Positions 46,100-57,620 of a stretch of 64,000 nucleotides of DNA are shown piece by piece. Position numbers and translations under genes: made by a program. The first letter of the stretch is position 1, and the number at the start of each line of letters is the position of its first letter. Source of the stretch: Dermanyssus gallinae (taxonomy: Eukaryota > Arthropoda > Arachnida > Mesostigmata > Dermanyssidae). The DNA lies in NCBI GenBank assembly GCA_003439945.1, contig QVRM01005432.1:1-64000 (forward strand), given 5' to 3'. A model generated the notes under the pieces. That model did not search any database. It had not been told where the DNA came from and saw nothing but the letters and a program-made list of their open reading frames with translations.

Positions 46100-48200
46100 T
46101 TAGCCAGATTCGCCCCAAACCAGATTGAATATCCTCAAAAATTTGCGCCGGTTGCAAACAAGAAGGCTCAGGGGTAGTCGGTATAGAGGAGGAATTCTCT
46201 GTGGCGGTCGAGCGCTTAGCTGATATATGCCCTGTTTGGCCGCGCCGCGTGTATCGCCCGGCGCACAGTGTACGTTTAGTACTAGATAGAGTAGCGTGTG
46301 ACGCTACTCTGTCTTGAGGTGTGCGATCATGATCAATCATGATTGTACGATTCGTCCTAGAATGTCCACTAGCCATAGCAGCTGCAACAGCGGCTCCAAA
46401 AGCTCTAATAAAGCCCCATATCTGGCCGATAAATCTGGGGTCAAGCCTGAAAGAACCTGAGACAGTCCGAGGGAGCTGCTCTTGGGGCCGGGTACAGCCT
46501 AAGTCACTTTGCGTGTGCGCTTGATAGGTGTTTTGATTAGGCGATGCCTTTCGACGGCCGTTCTCCGGCAGAATCGTCGTGTCAACCTTCCGCCTTTTCT
46601 AATGGGGATTAATATGAAAGCCGGGAATAACAGCTGTGGGGTAGGGATATCGTGTGACTGAGAGACCCCGCGGATGACGCAAGCGTAAGACGGTTGTTTT
46701 AAATCCTGAGATGTGTTGTCTACAGACAGTGCTGATATAGGAGACATGTCGGTGATCTCGGCCGTCGGGTGCAGCCGCCTTGCCTGTTACAATGTGCGGG
46801 CTTTGAGTATTATTCGGTTTTTTCCGAAGCCAACCGAAAACAGGCACACGAACCCGCCGAGTGTGCACCACGGCAGTTCACACATATTGCTGAATTGGGA
46901 CAGCTTGCTGCTAGGTTTCCGGGAGTACCGCATTTCTTGCACAATCGGAGCATTATGCACCTGCCGTCAAAGTGACCCGACCTTAGACACTTGTGGGATA
47001 ATTTAATTTAGTCAAGCTCGAGAACTGCTTGATGAGCTTGATATCCAAGAAAAACGGACGGTGGAGGTTGGCGCGTAACGGAAAGAATTACTTTTTGTGA
47101 AGAAAAGTTAAATGCAGTTACGCACTACCGCTACGAGTAGGAAAATTCGCTTTCCGCCTCGAGCTGTGTGGGACTCGAACCCAACAGATGAATGTGAAGC
47201 CGCTGAGACCCATGCCTACTAAACGCACCTCCTTCCTTAAACTTCACTCTCTGGTGGCGCAGATAGAACATAGCTATGGACCATCAGAAGAAGTGACGAG
47301 TTCCCTATCGGATCAAATGAGGGGTCGCTCACCGGTTCCCCCCGCCTGTCACTTTGTCCTAGTTATTTGATTCAAAGTTGCGCTTTTTTCAGCCGTGCCG
47401 GCCTAAAAAAGATTCTGCCTCTCCTTACATCTTCTGCGGTTTGTTTTTAGCACCTCCTGTGCTACTCCCACTCCCAATTCCTATGTCTGGGTCGAACCCA
47501 GAATGTACTCCACGAAACATTTCAAACGATTTCGCAGGGGTCCTGTATTTCAGGATGGGTTATTCCCGCCCTGGACCATTTCTCGCGGGTGTGATTTTAT
47601 GCTTGGTAAGGGTTCTATGCTAGGTAAGAATAACCTTACCCATCATAAAAATCGCTCTGTTTCGCACGTGAGACAATCTTTTCACGTGATTGACCCCAAA
47701 CGATGACAACTCGCGTAGTATCTCCTCTTCGGATTGATATTGCGAGTCCGTGTACCCTGGCATTACAGACCGATAGAGGTGGGTTATGTGTGACCATCGG
47801 TAGGTTCCCTAGGGCTAAAATTGGAAGCACTTGGCATGCGTCTTCAATTCGCGAAGGCCACACAAAAATGGTCCATCTGTTACCTGATATTCTGCATCCG
47901 GGGGCCATGTTGCGTAAGTGTTTATACGTCGACATTGAGGGAACACTGATGAGGCTTCTTTTTGGATGGCTCTCTCTGTATATTCATCTTGAATGTCTCT
48001 AGTTCATATACTCTTCTTTAGTTTGCCTAGGCTCTTGGGTTTGCGGGACGCAGTTAATTTTTTCCTGCGGGTTACCACACAAGTAAACCCGTCGTTATGT
48101 GTCTTAACAGCCTTGTCATCCCTAGCCCTCGTAGAGAATGAAGACAACATCTTGCGCTTGAAGCCGATGATGCAGCGCTTAACCATAACCGGCATCCATC
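46100..48200 (-). pseudogene. Decayed gag-like ORF1 (and ORF2 start) of an R2-like element
   Basis: Minus-strand frames align in order with ORF1 at 59380-60699: HNDGFTCVVTRRKK (48.1 kb) with the N-terminus, APGCRISGNRW ... ARVHGLAISIRRG (47.7-47.9 kb) with PSCRISGG ... RARIHGVPTIF, KVILSVTRQPPPSVFLGY (47.0-47.1 kb), LCKKCGTPGNLAASC and CVNCRGAHSAGSC (46.9 kb) with the zinc knuckles, and TPDLSAR ... LLELLEPLLQLL (46.4 kb) with the C-terminus. A short ORF2-like start follows near 46.34 kb. Frameshifts and stops occur throughout, and a 540-bp insertion lies at about 47100-47640. Confidence 0.72.
47100..47640 (-). other. Insertion within the decayed ORF1
   Basis: It interrupts the alignment with the related ORF1. 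On the minus strand it contains two box-B-like sequences, GGTTCGAGTCCC (near 47175) and GGTTCGACCC (near 47490), hinting at tRNA-derived SINE material. No convincing box A was found at the expected distance, so the identity is open. Confidence 0.35.
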
Positions 48201-48799
48201 GCCGGCATCTACCGCCGGCCTGTCGTGACTGTTTACTACAACCCTAATCGGGGCATGGGCGTGATCAGCACACGCACTCGCGTCGGCTTAGCCTGGTCAT
48301 AACCTGGATATATCCAGGGTGGGCGGCGGCGGCGACAAATTAGAGAATTTAATATAAACAAATATGGATACGTATAAAAGCATATATACCCTACATATTT
48401 TCAAGGCAATTTAATTGAATATTCCACTTTACATTCTCGCGTTTCGACTCTTAAACTATGTCTCAAACTATCAGAAATGACACCGTGCGCCAGTCCATTA
48501 CTAAATTTTTCAAAAGAGATGTTTTTGACGCCGCCAGACTTATTGTGTCCACAGACAAAAATAACGCCCGGCGTTGACAAACTCCGCTGAGCGCTACACT
48601 TTATGAAGCCCCCGGTTGTTATTTCTCCGACCCTTGAAGGCGTCGCCGCCAGCCTACTCTCCGCGTTGGCAAATGCTGTAGACGACCTTCTTTGGGGCAC
48701 TTCTCGTTCTTCCCTCCAGTCAGTGATATTTGACGCATGACTATTTGCTCTTCAAAGAAATTACGAATCAATACGTCTTTTCGCGAACAATGATGCAAT

Positions 48800-50330
48800 C
48801 ACAACAAAGCCGTTAGTTGTCACGCGATTGGTGCGCACCAATTGGGATTCACGATGCCGGCTGGGGCCATCCACGCAACCCGCGCTTTGTCCGACTCGCG
48901 CAAACCCCTAGGGGTTCTTGTGAAGCTATATTTTAGAAACGCTTTTAACAGTATAAGCGCGATTACCTAGTTATTGTTTCTGCATCCCATACCCTCATCT
49001 ATGTATTACATGACGTCGGACTGGCATATCGGCATCCTACCCACCTGGTCTAGCCTGAGCAAGTGATTTTGTCCGTCACCGGAATGCAGCAGGGAGATCC
49101 CTTAGCACCACCTTTGGTTTGTCTGGGTACCAAATTGCTGGTAGATTCCTTTAGGAGCCGGCTGAACCTCTGACACCTTGGCAATGACCTATTAGAAGGA
49201 AACGTTTGCACGATAGCCGATGACATTTGATGTAACATCTGGGTCGGAGTTAAATCCGGCAAACTGCGAGATATGCCTCGTTGGCTCTACCCATAAGGCC
49301 TTCCCGATATACAGTAACTTCGAGACCTCCTGCCGGATGTAAGAGGTTTATCAATGACAATCTAGAGCTACTAGGCGTACCAATTTGCACCGAGGGGCAC
49401 AGCAGCAATCAAACGCTGGAGATTAAAACTGGAAAATACCCCCGCTTGTCCTCCTCTTCTAGAAGCCCATTGGAGACTCTTCTTGCTCAGGCTTTTTTTC
49501 GTCCTTATGACTCATTCACGTTTTTCGAGGGACCGAACTATCTAATCGGGGCGAAAACTTGCAAACGCCCAACGAGGTGACACTGTGTACCTTTGATTCC
49601 CTGCTAGACATATGTCTACCAACAGCGCACGGGAACAGACATTACTACCCGCTTATAAGGGGGGCCTCAAGGAACTAAATTTACTGATTCTGGCCGGACC
49701 TCTCTCTGCGACGCTAAGCGTAGAAAACAGGGCTATTCCTCTTTCAGACACAGCGGGAGTCGGCCAGCTTAGAAACCGCTTAGTCTATCTTCAGAAGAAT
49801 CTTGAGGCCTGGTCCGGATGTGGGCTTAATAACGTACTATTCCAACGTGACTGGAGTGCCACTTTGCACGATGAGGTAGGCGCCTGGCTATACGCGCTTC
49901 CCGGTGCCTATAGGCACCCGTATTGATGACAAGACGATTCGCATAGCAGTAGAGCCACGACTTGGGGCAGATCAGGCTAGCCCTCATCAGTGTCAATGTG
50001 GTCACGCCGTTGACAAACTGGGACATCACGGCTTATCGTGTATCATTAGCGCAAGACAATGCCCTAGACATGCCGCTATTAATAAGGCCTTTAGCAGCCG
50101 TTTAGGTCATGCGGTCGTCTATGCGTCCGTGCATCGCCAGGCTTCTGCGCAGATGGCGGCAGGCGTCCAGACGAAATGGCATTTGCATCTTTTGAGCGAG
50201 GCAGAATGCTGGTTTTGGATGCAACCGTTACCGACTTCCTAGCCCCTTCTATGGTCGGCGGCGGTGCATCTCAAGCTGGCTATGTAGCCCATCTTGCGGA
50301 GACCAGCAAGCGGAGAAAATAATCATCAAT
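48800..50330 (+). pseudogene. Decayed RT and endonuclease part of an R2-like element
   Basis: Plus-strand segments align in order with ORF2 of the 59.4-kb element. These are a QLGF motif and KLYFRNAFN (motif A, catalytic Asp changed to Tyr), QQGDPLAPPLVCL (motif B), ELLGVPI, LLPAYKGGL, GAWLYALP, QCQCGHAVDKLGHHGLSC (zinc knuckle), then PDEMAFASF and LDATVTDFLAPSMV (RLE core; the Gly after PD is Glu). Stops and frame changes are frequent. It abuts the inverted ORF1 copy on its left. Confidence 0.75.
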
Positions 50331-50439
50331 TAGGTATGCCCACGAATCCTGCCTTCTTGCGTTTAAAAGTTTGAATGCTCCTGCCGTTTGGACCAGGCAG
50401 TTGATCTGCGAAGTCGGCACTTTGTTAAACCTTTCATAA

Positions 50440-51125
50440 GGCCTGCCCGATAAACAGTTACTCCAAGACCTCCTGCCCGGCTGCACGATGACCGTCAAGG
50501 ACGATCTAGAGCTACTAGGAGTACCACTACTATCTACCTGCTATCACCGGTGATAGCAAGTCGTCGTCCTTTTTAAAGAACTTCTGGATATTGACATACA
50601 ATGTGGAAACGCTGCCTTGGACCTCGACGGCTAACTGAAACGAACCCTAGAAAACATTTTTTACCTGACGCTCGAGGATAAGAATTGGGCGCAGACAACC
50701 TTAACGCTCTGGCTGTGAAAAATGGGCATTCGCGCATCCACGAACTTTGCCTTGTACGCTTTATTTGTCTCTATACATAGTTGTGCCTTCACAGTGACCA
50801 CTACTGCTGGCGGACCCGTCAGTCACCAACAAGACCCCGTTCTGTTCTGATACAAGCGTCAGTCTGGTCGTCCTTCTGAGAAGCAGATCACTAGGCAGAA
50901 GAGATGGGACCAAATCGCCACTCAGGCTACACACTTAACGCTTCTATTAGCCAGTAAGCTAGTTGTGGACGACACTAGATTGAAAGCGGCGGTCCAACAC
51001 ACAAAGGGTGGCTCGACGTATTTCCGTTGGAGCTTGTTGGCAGTAAGCTCGCCAATGACCAGTTCCGTGCTGCCAATGGCCTCAAACTTGGCATTGCCAT
51101 GTTTGAGAGAGGAGATGTTGAAATC
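50440..51125 (+). pseudogene. Further R2-like fragment, separate copy
   Basis: Begins again at the post-RT region: LLQDLLPGC ... LELLGVPLL repeats the motif already present near 49.33-49.38 kb. Then come LKRTLENIFYLTLEDKNW, MGIRASTNFAL, QKRWDQIATQA and, in a shifted frame, VGSKLANDQFRAANGLKLG, which parallels the DDxxLRxAxGLRLG region. It ends near the minus-strand LINE at 51262. Several stops; inactive. Confidence 0.55.
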
Positions 51126-51261
51126 TCGCTATACTAATGTCCAGATGGGAAAGAACGTCAAAATTCAACAGAAGGCTCCTGGAAACGGCGGCAAAATCTA
51201 TCACACTCAGGCCTCCACACTATGCCTCGTTCCGGTGCTCCGGACAGCCAAAAGCTTTTTT

Positions 51262-52540
51262 CTGGTATTACCCCCCTTTCCTCTAAGAAAGACTCCAATC
51301 TCCTAGCTATTATTCCTAGAAATATCTTGTATGGGCAGCTCTTTATTGCTATTCCCCTCCAAGCCTCTGGTTCCGTTTCTATTTCCTTTCCTTTGGGAAT
51401 GACAATTAATGTTGCTTCCCTCCAGACCTGTGGAATTTCCCCAGTGTTTAAGCATTCATTGAATAGAGCTTGCCAGTGTGGCGCGAGAACTAAGGTATCT
51501 TTCATGTGTTCATTTCTTATCAAATCATTACCGTGCGTTTACCCCCGTGGTACTCTGTCGATTGTTTCCATTACTTCCCTAAGAGTGATTGCCCTCACTA
51601 TCCAAACCCTAGCTTCCTCTGTTGATTGCTCCCATGGGCCTTCATATTCTATTACCGTTTTCGGGGTTGTATTCCGACCCGGCCAAAATCCTCTCAAAAT
51701 GTTCGACTAGCCTGCCCGTCTCTACTAAACATTGCCTCCTCCCCTTTCGCCTCAGCCATGTATATGGCCGTACTTCAGCCTTCCTTATTGCTGCGTATTC
51801 TTTCTTTTCCCAGTACATTTGCTTTTCTTCTTTATACGATGCCTTAACCAACCGTTTAACCAACGAGGCCAACAGCCGCATAACCGGAACGATGTTTACG
51901 TATTCCCGCGTCAACCTATTGGCCTGCTTGGCCTATCCTACACCGCTCACTAAAGCAAGGTCTTTCGCTTCTATTCCGCACCGGTAGTATCGCAGAATTT
52001 AATAACCCTACTAGGCTGCGTTCGTAGCAATCTATGTGTATCGCCTCTGGCACCGGAAATACTTTGTTAAGCCCCTGTTTTAGAGTATTAACGTTCAGCC
52101 TTCTTCCTGAGCTTTCCCCCTTCCCCGCTCTTGAACAGTTCCCTTAATTTTCACCTAGATTCCCATCGGTATATGCTTTCTAAGTCCCGCCCCTTCCTGT
52201 AACGGATTGTTTTCCCCTGCAAATGTTATGTCCCTTCTATCCATATCTGTTGCAAATAGGTCAATTACTGATGAACCAGAGGGGCATTCATATGTAAACA
52301 CATTCGCGCTGTTGACTACCCAGCAGCCGATTTCATCCAGTACGTCTAGCAAGGCTACCGTTCTTTCCGAATCAATTCTGTCTAATCTTGCATCACACCA
52401 CAAGACGAATGTCGATGCAAAGAATGCTGGAGTAAATGTGATAAATACTACGCCGCGGTTTGTCCGGCGGTTCGGTCCAAAGCAGAACTGGCAAAACGCT
52501 AGATCGATTGTTGTGTGGAAAACTGTGATGTAACATAAAC
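51262..52540 (-). mobile_element. APE-type LINE fragment carrying the uninterrupted insertion site
   Basis: Minus-strand frames run from an endonuclease-like part (ARLDRIDSERT, then SSVIDLFATD, at 52.3-52.4 kb) through a Lys/Arg-rich linker to the RT start (NEHMKDTLVLAPHWQALF, ECLNTGEIPQVWREATLI, IIARRLESFLEERGVIPE). Homology to the host LINE at 58963-59377/63665-64000 is very close over the shared part. At 51298-51310 the 13-base target ATCTCCTAGCTAT (reverse sense) is present once, with coding intact across it. Homology is lost just after VIPE near 51262. Confidence 0.78.
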
Positions 52541-53289
52541 ACAGTTACCAAGCCCGGGTGTTAATAAATAAATAATAATAAATACCCTGTTTCATCGGGA
52601 AAGCGAGTACCTACTGGCAAAAAACGCGTACCTGTTTGTAAATACCTTACACGTGTATATAAGACTATATACAGCACTGATTGCCAGCAAGTTATTATAC
52701 TGCTTTCCTGAAGTAAATTAGCCTGTTTCAATGTGTGCGAAACCAAGTTTAAGATTATTCCTTCTAAGGTGGCCAAGAAATGTGATCAATATATATTACC
52801 CCCACCCTCCTCTGACCTTTTAACGAGTTTAAACATTAGTACTTTGATGCAGTTCGGTAAGTCCGAAGACTGCCGCACGCACAGACCACTTAAACAACTT
52901 TGTATATCTTAGATACATCGTAATCGCCCACCGTCGCTGCTCATGCACCCTAGAGAGTGTGCCAGCACAACTGTTGAGCTAGTTAGGAGTTTTAGTTAGG
53001 TATATATATATATATATATATATCATTTGCTGAACCAGTTTATTTGTCTACCAAATAACATGTAGTGTACGAGTATTGTATATTAGATAGTATACGGAAA
53101 CCGGATTGGAGCATTTAAGTAAATTATGTAGTGCACGTTGAGAGGTACATGATTCCTTATGAGCTTTATGGTGCCCAGGCATTGGTATTAAAGAGCTACG
53201 GACTGTGCCGCAACCTGCTATGCTGCATCGTTGAATAAATTTGCTTTTTTAACAAAAACATTTGTTAACAAAAATGCAAAAGTCGAATT
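52541..53289. other. Unassigned spacer with (TA)n
   Basis: A (TA)n tract lies at 53000-53022. No motif-bearing frame. Confidence 0.4.
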
Positions 53290-54010
53290 AGATAAAACGA
53301 CTATCCTCCTACCAGCCAGTAGATCCCGTGGAAGCTGACGGGGCAGCGCGATCAGAGCACTGTACGGCACACTGTCTGGTAGGCTCTACATACTTGCATG
53401 GCCGTTTCCCGCTTTACGGCTCTTAGGGCCTATCGGTTTTGTGTTTTGTTTCGCGTTCATAGCCGTTGATTCCGCTAAGTTACCAGCAACTGTCTTCGTC
53501 CCTCAGATGCATCTCCCTCTCGCGGGAGGATTCGGGCAAGGTTTTGGGCAACCTTAGCGACCTTGCGGGTTACGTAGGCTACATGCGCGGAGCCGTTAAG
53601 TCCCGTGTTTAGGACAACTCCCAATTATTTAGCTTCATTTTTGATTATGACTGACTGGCCTGCTAGTGTCAGGCGCAGACTCCTCGTCCTCTTCCTTCCG
53701 GTGAGATACGTAGCTTCGGTCTTCTGCGGAGCGAGTTGGAAATGATGCTCCTGCATCCATTCTGATACTGTTACGAAAGCGGTATTCGCCGACCCCTCAA
53801 GCATGAATTCTCGTCGGGCAGTGACCAGCAGCGCCCGGTCGTCTGCATAGACCAGGCGATACTGGATAGGCCAGAGACCAAAGGGGCTACCCTTCTGTTA
53901 GCCCCTTTAGTCTCAGGACTCCGTCGTAGGCAATGCTCCAGAGAACCGGTCCAATATATGTCTTCCATAAGTTTCAGTGTATGGCGCCACCGGCGCAGCT
54001 GCACTGTCAG
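53290..54010 (-). pseudogene. R1-like LINE reverse transcriptase C-terminal fragment
   Basis: The minus-strand frame has VLWSIAYDGVLRLKG near 53.9 kb. After a shift it has YRLVYADDRALLV (motif C, YADD intact), then SEWMQEHHFQLAPQKTEA, LTGRKR, and an AHVAYVTRKVAKVAQNLARI stretch, with one stop. Near 53.3 kb CRAYQTVC resembles the GAYRTVS region. The WxxxYDGVLRL and HVxYVxRKAA-type patterns are typical of the R1 clade. Ends are not visible. Confidence 0.62.
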
Positions 54011-54169
54011 CTGTATCAAGTAGCTGTATCAGCTGTCAGCTGTAATGTCCAGCTAGCCGAGCTGATAACGTCACACCGGAGGCGCACAAGGAGACTAATG
54101 ACAGCAGAACCAATTCTACGGAAAGAAGCCACAACAAGATCACAAGAAGCAGCGGAGGTAGTTGTGACG

Positions 54170-54420
54170 CAAAACCCCTCAAGGGGCAGACGACAAAAAA
54201 AGAAGAAGACGACAAAAAAAAGGCGAACGGCGGTTGGCATTTGGCGACGATTCAGCTGACAGGGAAAGCGGTTGAGGCTCGCGTAAGGATGGGCGCAATA
54301 GACCGCAGACGCAGAATAATAAGGAATACGACAAGGAAAAAGGCTTTATTCCCGTTACGCATAATCGAAAAACTGCCAGCCGTCCCTCGGTGTGAGGTGC
54401 AGCAGAAGGTAATGGTGAGC
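54170..54420 (+). pseudogene. LINE ORF1-like N-terminal fragment
   Basis: Plus frames contain a Lys-rich RRQKKKKTTKKRR segment and EKGFIPVTHNRKTASRP. The latter resembles the GFxxVxxRR pattern at the start of gag-like ORF1 proteins, such as the one at 59.45 kb. It probably belongs with the endonuclease and RT fragments downstream. Confidence 0.38.
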
Positions 54421-54849
54421 TAAAAATATGCAATAAGGATCTGCAAAAGTCAGCAAACTTCTTATCAGAGCTCTTCGAGTAGAAGGGGTTGACTGGTCGA
54501 CGAAGATTTTGAGGTTAATGCAGTATTTAAATTGCACACAAAAGGAATGAGACTGCATTTTGCATTGTACTTAAGAGTAAGGACTTTATGCAGATTTCCA
54601 ATGAGAATTTCCGAGGAAGGATATGCATTATCTTCGCTGAAACGGCGCCGGTTCCTAAGAGAAAATGATCGTGCAAAGCTTTGTGGCTAAAGACGGACTT
54701 TACTCTTCAATATGGCTAGACCACGGTACAGAGGTGTTTTTAGAGGCAACCATGCCTTGACGACTACTATTGCATAACTGCAAGAGCCTAACAAGGGCAA
54801 CGAATTTAATTCCATGTCATTTGTTTAGAGAAATAGACATCAGTGGAGA

Positions 54850-55257
54850 TTGGAGCGGCACAAACTGCCTTTTGATGAGATACAAGAGTTTCACCAGTTG
54901 GCCATCATGTCAGTTGAAGGAATGGGCAGACCAGTAGGAGAACTTTCTGTCTTAACACTTATTCGGAAGTGTAATATTGTCGTGTTTTATCTCCCTCCAA
55001 ATTTTGATTTTGCAGAAGTTACTCACGTCGTATTTGCGAGGCTCTCGGGTCTTAAGCTTAGGGCTCCAACGGTTGTCAGGGGTGATTTAAAATGCAGGAT
55101 TGATGACGGACCTAAAGACAACAAAGGGCAAGTTCTCTTGCAGCTTATAAATAATGTGGGTTTTGTGTGTACCAACGCGCGTAATGACTTCACCTGCGTC
55201 TGTCATAGCGGCAGGAGTACTGCAGACTTGTTGTATCATAATTTTAATAGTAACTGA
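54850..55257 (+). pseudogene. APE endonuclease fragment of a LINE
   Basis: A 135-codon + frame with VVFYLPPNFDFAEVT, VVRGDLKCRIDDG and NARNDFTCVCHSGRSTADLLY matches the order YxPPN, GDFNxxxD and STxDLI of apurinic-type LINE endonucleases. The GDFN Asn is Lys here, so nuclease activity is unlikely. Neighbouring pieces at 54.2 and 55.8 kb are in the same orientation and spacing. Confidence 0.6.
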
Positions 55258-55779
55258 GTTTCAGAGCTCTCAAGTTCTGAAGCTTGCTGCAGGGAGCATC
55301 TACTTTTGCGAGCTATTCTTCTGCTCTAGGGCAGAAAAAGCAGAAACGTTCACAGATGAAGCTGACCCGTCTACTCGATCTAGCCACTTTTTCAGTCGAT
55401 ATCAAGAGTGTCGTGGCCGGGAGTGTCGTGGATGTCTGTTGTCCATCTCTTGAAAAAGCGATGCGAAAATAAGTCAAGTGGAGAAGGTCCAGGACGCAGA
55501 GGTGGTTCAAGCGGATCTGTTTTCTTCGACACAGAGAACTGCTTGGCTTTCTGAGACTAGCAAAGGCCAGAGCAAACACATAACTCCGAGCAGGGCAAAG
55601 GCAGGACTATGTTTCTGATAGAAAATTCTACATAGCGTGTTGCCGTGACTATAAAGTCAAACAGTAGTGGGCCAAACCAGGTTTACTACGAATATTGAGT
55701 GCAGTCGGCAGCGTCTGTGACTTCTTTACTGAAATTATGAAGGAAAAGCATGCCTAGAGTTTAGCGTACCGCCGGTGAC

Positions 55780-55970
55780 AGGTGCCGGAGCAAACGCTCA
55801 AGAGGATCTTCTGTAAGTTAATCATTGAGAGGGTTGCGCATATAGCAAACCATGTCCTGCCGTCGGAGCACTTCGAGTTCAGGAAGGGCTTGGGGACCCG
55901 CAACGCAATCCACACTACAACCAATATTACTGCACTTTTTCGCGCGGTGGAACGACAGGACATTAAATGA
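55780..55970 (+). pseudogene. RT N-terminal fragment of a LINE
   Basis: Reads EQTLKRIFCKLIIERVAHIA, then LPSEHFEFRKGLGTRNAIHT. This is the RxFxKIxxxRL ... EQFGFRKGxGTxxAI region of the RT fingers. It stops after VERQDIK. It likely belongs to the same decayed element as the endonuclease at 54850-55257, about 520 bases upstream. Confidence 0.6.
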
Positions 55971-55979
55971 TGCCCAATA

Positions 55980-57289
55980 TTAACATGAACCGTCTTGTAT
56001 ACTATAAATATATATATATATTTTTTTTTTAACGGAACAAAGCTATTGCGTTTAGCGGTTTGTGTTTTCACTTACAAGCTTTTAAGAGTATGTATGTGAC
56101 AATATAGGTCGCCGAACGGAGTAGCTTCGATCCGTTATATGGCTTTGACCAACTCATCTGTTTGTTAGCCCTGTATGTTTTGATAGTATTGTGGTCAACT
56201 AATAGTTCATTTACTGCAAAAGCGATTTTATTACTACCTAATATAATTGTTTGTACACTTGTTTTGCAAGCGTAAGACTTGGCAAAGACAGGTAGACTTA
56301 TATATGTTATATCTTATAAGCTAATAATAAATGCTACAAAAAAGTAGCTCAGCTTTATGCACCATGACTTGGTAGTGTACATAATCTGAGATCTCGCAGC
56401 CGACAAACAAGTGTTGCAACGCGAGCAACCCCTTCAGATGGATTGCTGCACAAAGATCATTGCATCAACGACGCTGCGAGCGAGGAGGCGGCGAATCTTT
56501 CAGGTGAGACCAAGTACATGATCAATGTCAAACAGTTCGCCAAGTTTGTTGTCGACCTGGCCGCCGACAGCGTCGCCTCGACCGACATATAGAAAGAGGC
56601 GCATGCGCGTTGGCGTGGGCCGCAACAATTACCAGACATTCACATTCCGCTGTCGCCGAACATCGATCCTGCCGTGGCCTGACTGATATGATAAGTGTGG
56701 AGCGTGTATAAACCGGACGTGATGACGGATCAACGACGACGTAGATGGTTGCTAGGAGCAGATCCAACTAACTTTGCGAGGTTGTGGAAATGCCCCTGCC
56801 GCACCCGGAACCAGTTGTTAACCTTGGTATTGAGCCACCACAGAGCGTGCCACTGTTCGGCCGACCAGAAAGAGGCAAGGAAAAGATGTTATGAGACCGT
56901 GTTTAACAATGCGATAGATTGCGATGGATTTCATCAATCACAACCTAGCGAATGGACCCACATGACCGAACCATCGTAAGGACACACCAATCAATTACGG
57001 TTGGAGTACATCTCCAGCGCCAATTATTTATAAATGTAAATCGCCCCTAGCTATAATTGCAGCAGATTCGTTGCTCAACAGGAACACAAAACTATGATAC
57101 AATAACCCATCAAATAAAAATGAATGAGGTTTTGTTTATCTTGCTTGCCAAGAACAATAAAATCAGAATTAGACGGCGTGGTACACGCTATCTAATTTTG
57201 ATTTTATCATCTTTGGCAACACCATATAATTCTGATTGTATTGTTTGTTATATTTTTATTTTTTTTATTATTAATACTATAGCACAACA
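55980..57289. other. Unassigned; one coding-like fragment
   Basis: At about 56435-56589 (+) a frame reads HCINDAASEEAANLSGETKY, then MINVKQFAKFVVDLAADSVA, then a TAG stop. It has protein-like composition and no recognised family. The frame continues after the stop with PDIHIPLSPNIDPAVA. It may be a retropseudogene. The rest is AT-rich without motifs. Confidence 0.3.
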
Positions 57290-57500
57290 ACCAACGCGCT
57301 ATAGGCAGCTAGTGCGCTAGTAACGATTGTCATCTACCAGGTTGTCGCCAATTCGATCCTTATTGTTGACTGAACTTTCTTTGACAGATGTTCGTTGAAA
57401 ATCAATGATAAACCATGCCGCTAAGAGTCAGCAATCCTGCTGTCCACAAATACTGTTGAGCAAACCCTAGATATTTCAGCATCTCCGCATATGCTGCTCC
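57290..57500 (+). mobile_element. tRNA-derived SINE, family 2, copy B
   Basis: CTAGTGCGCTAGTAACGATT, GTCATCTACC, a decayed box B (CAATTCGATCC) and a tail with AAACCCTAGATATTTCAGCA parallel the minus-strand copy at 39660-39895 in the same order. Confidence 0.55.
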
Positions 57501-57564
57501 CTGATATTAAAAAAATGGCATGTATAAACCTGTCAAGCGGATAAGTAATCCATATATACAGCGT

Positions 57565-57565
<1 letters not shown>

Positions 57566-57616
<51 letters not shown>
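57566..57616. repeat. (TA)n microsatellite
   Basis: About 25 TA units. Confidence 0.95.
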
Positions 57617-57620
<4 letters not shown>

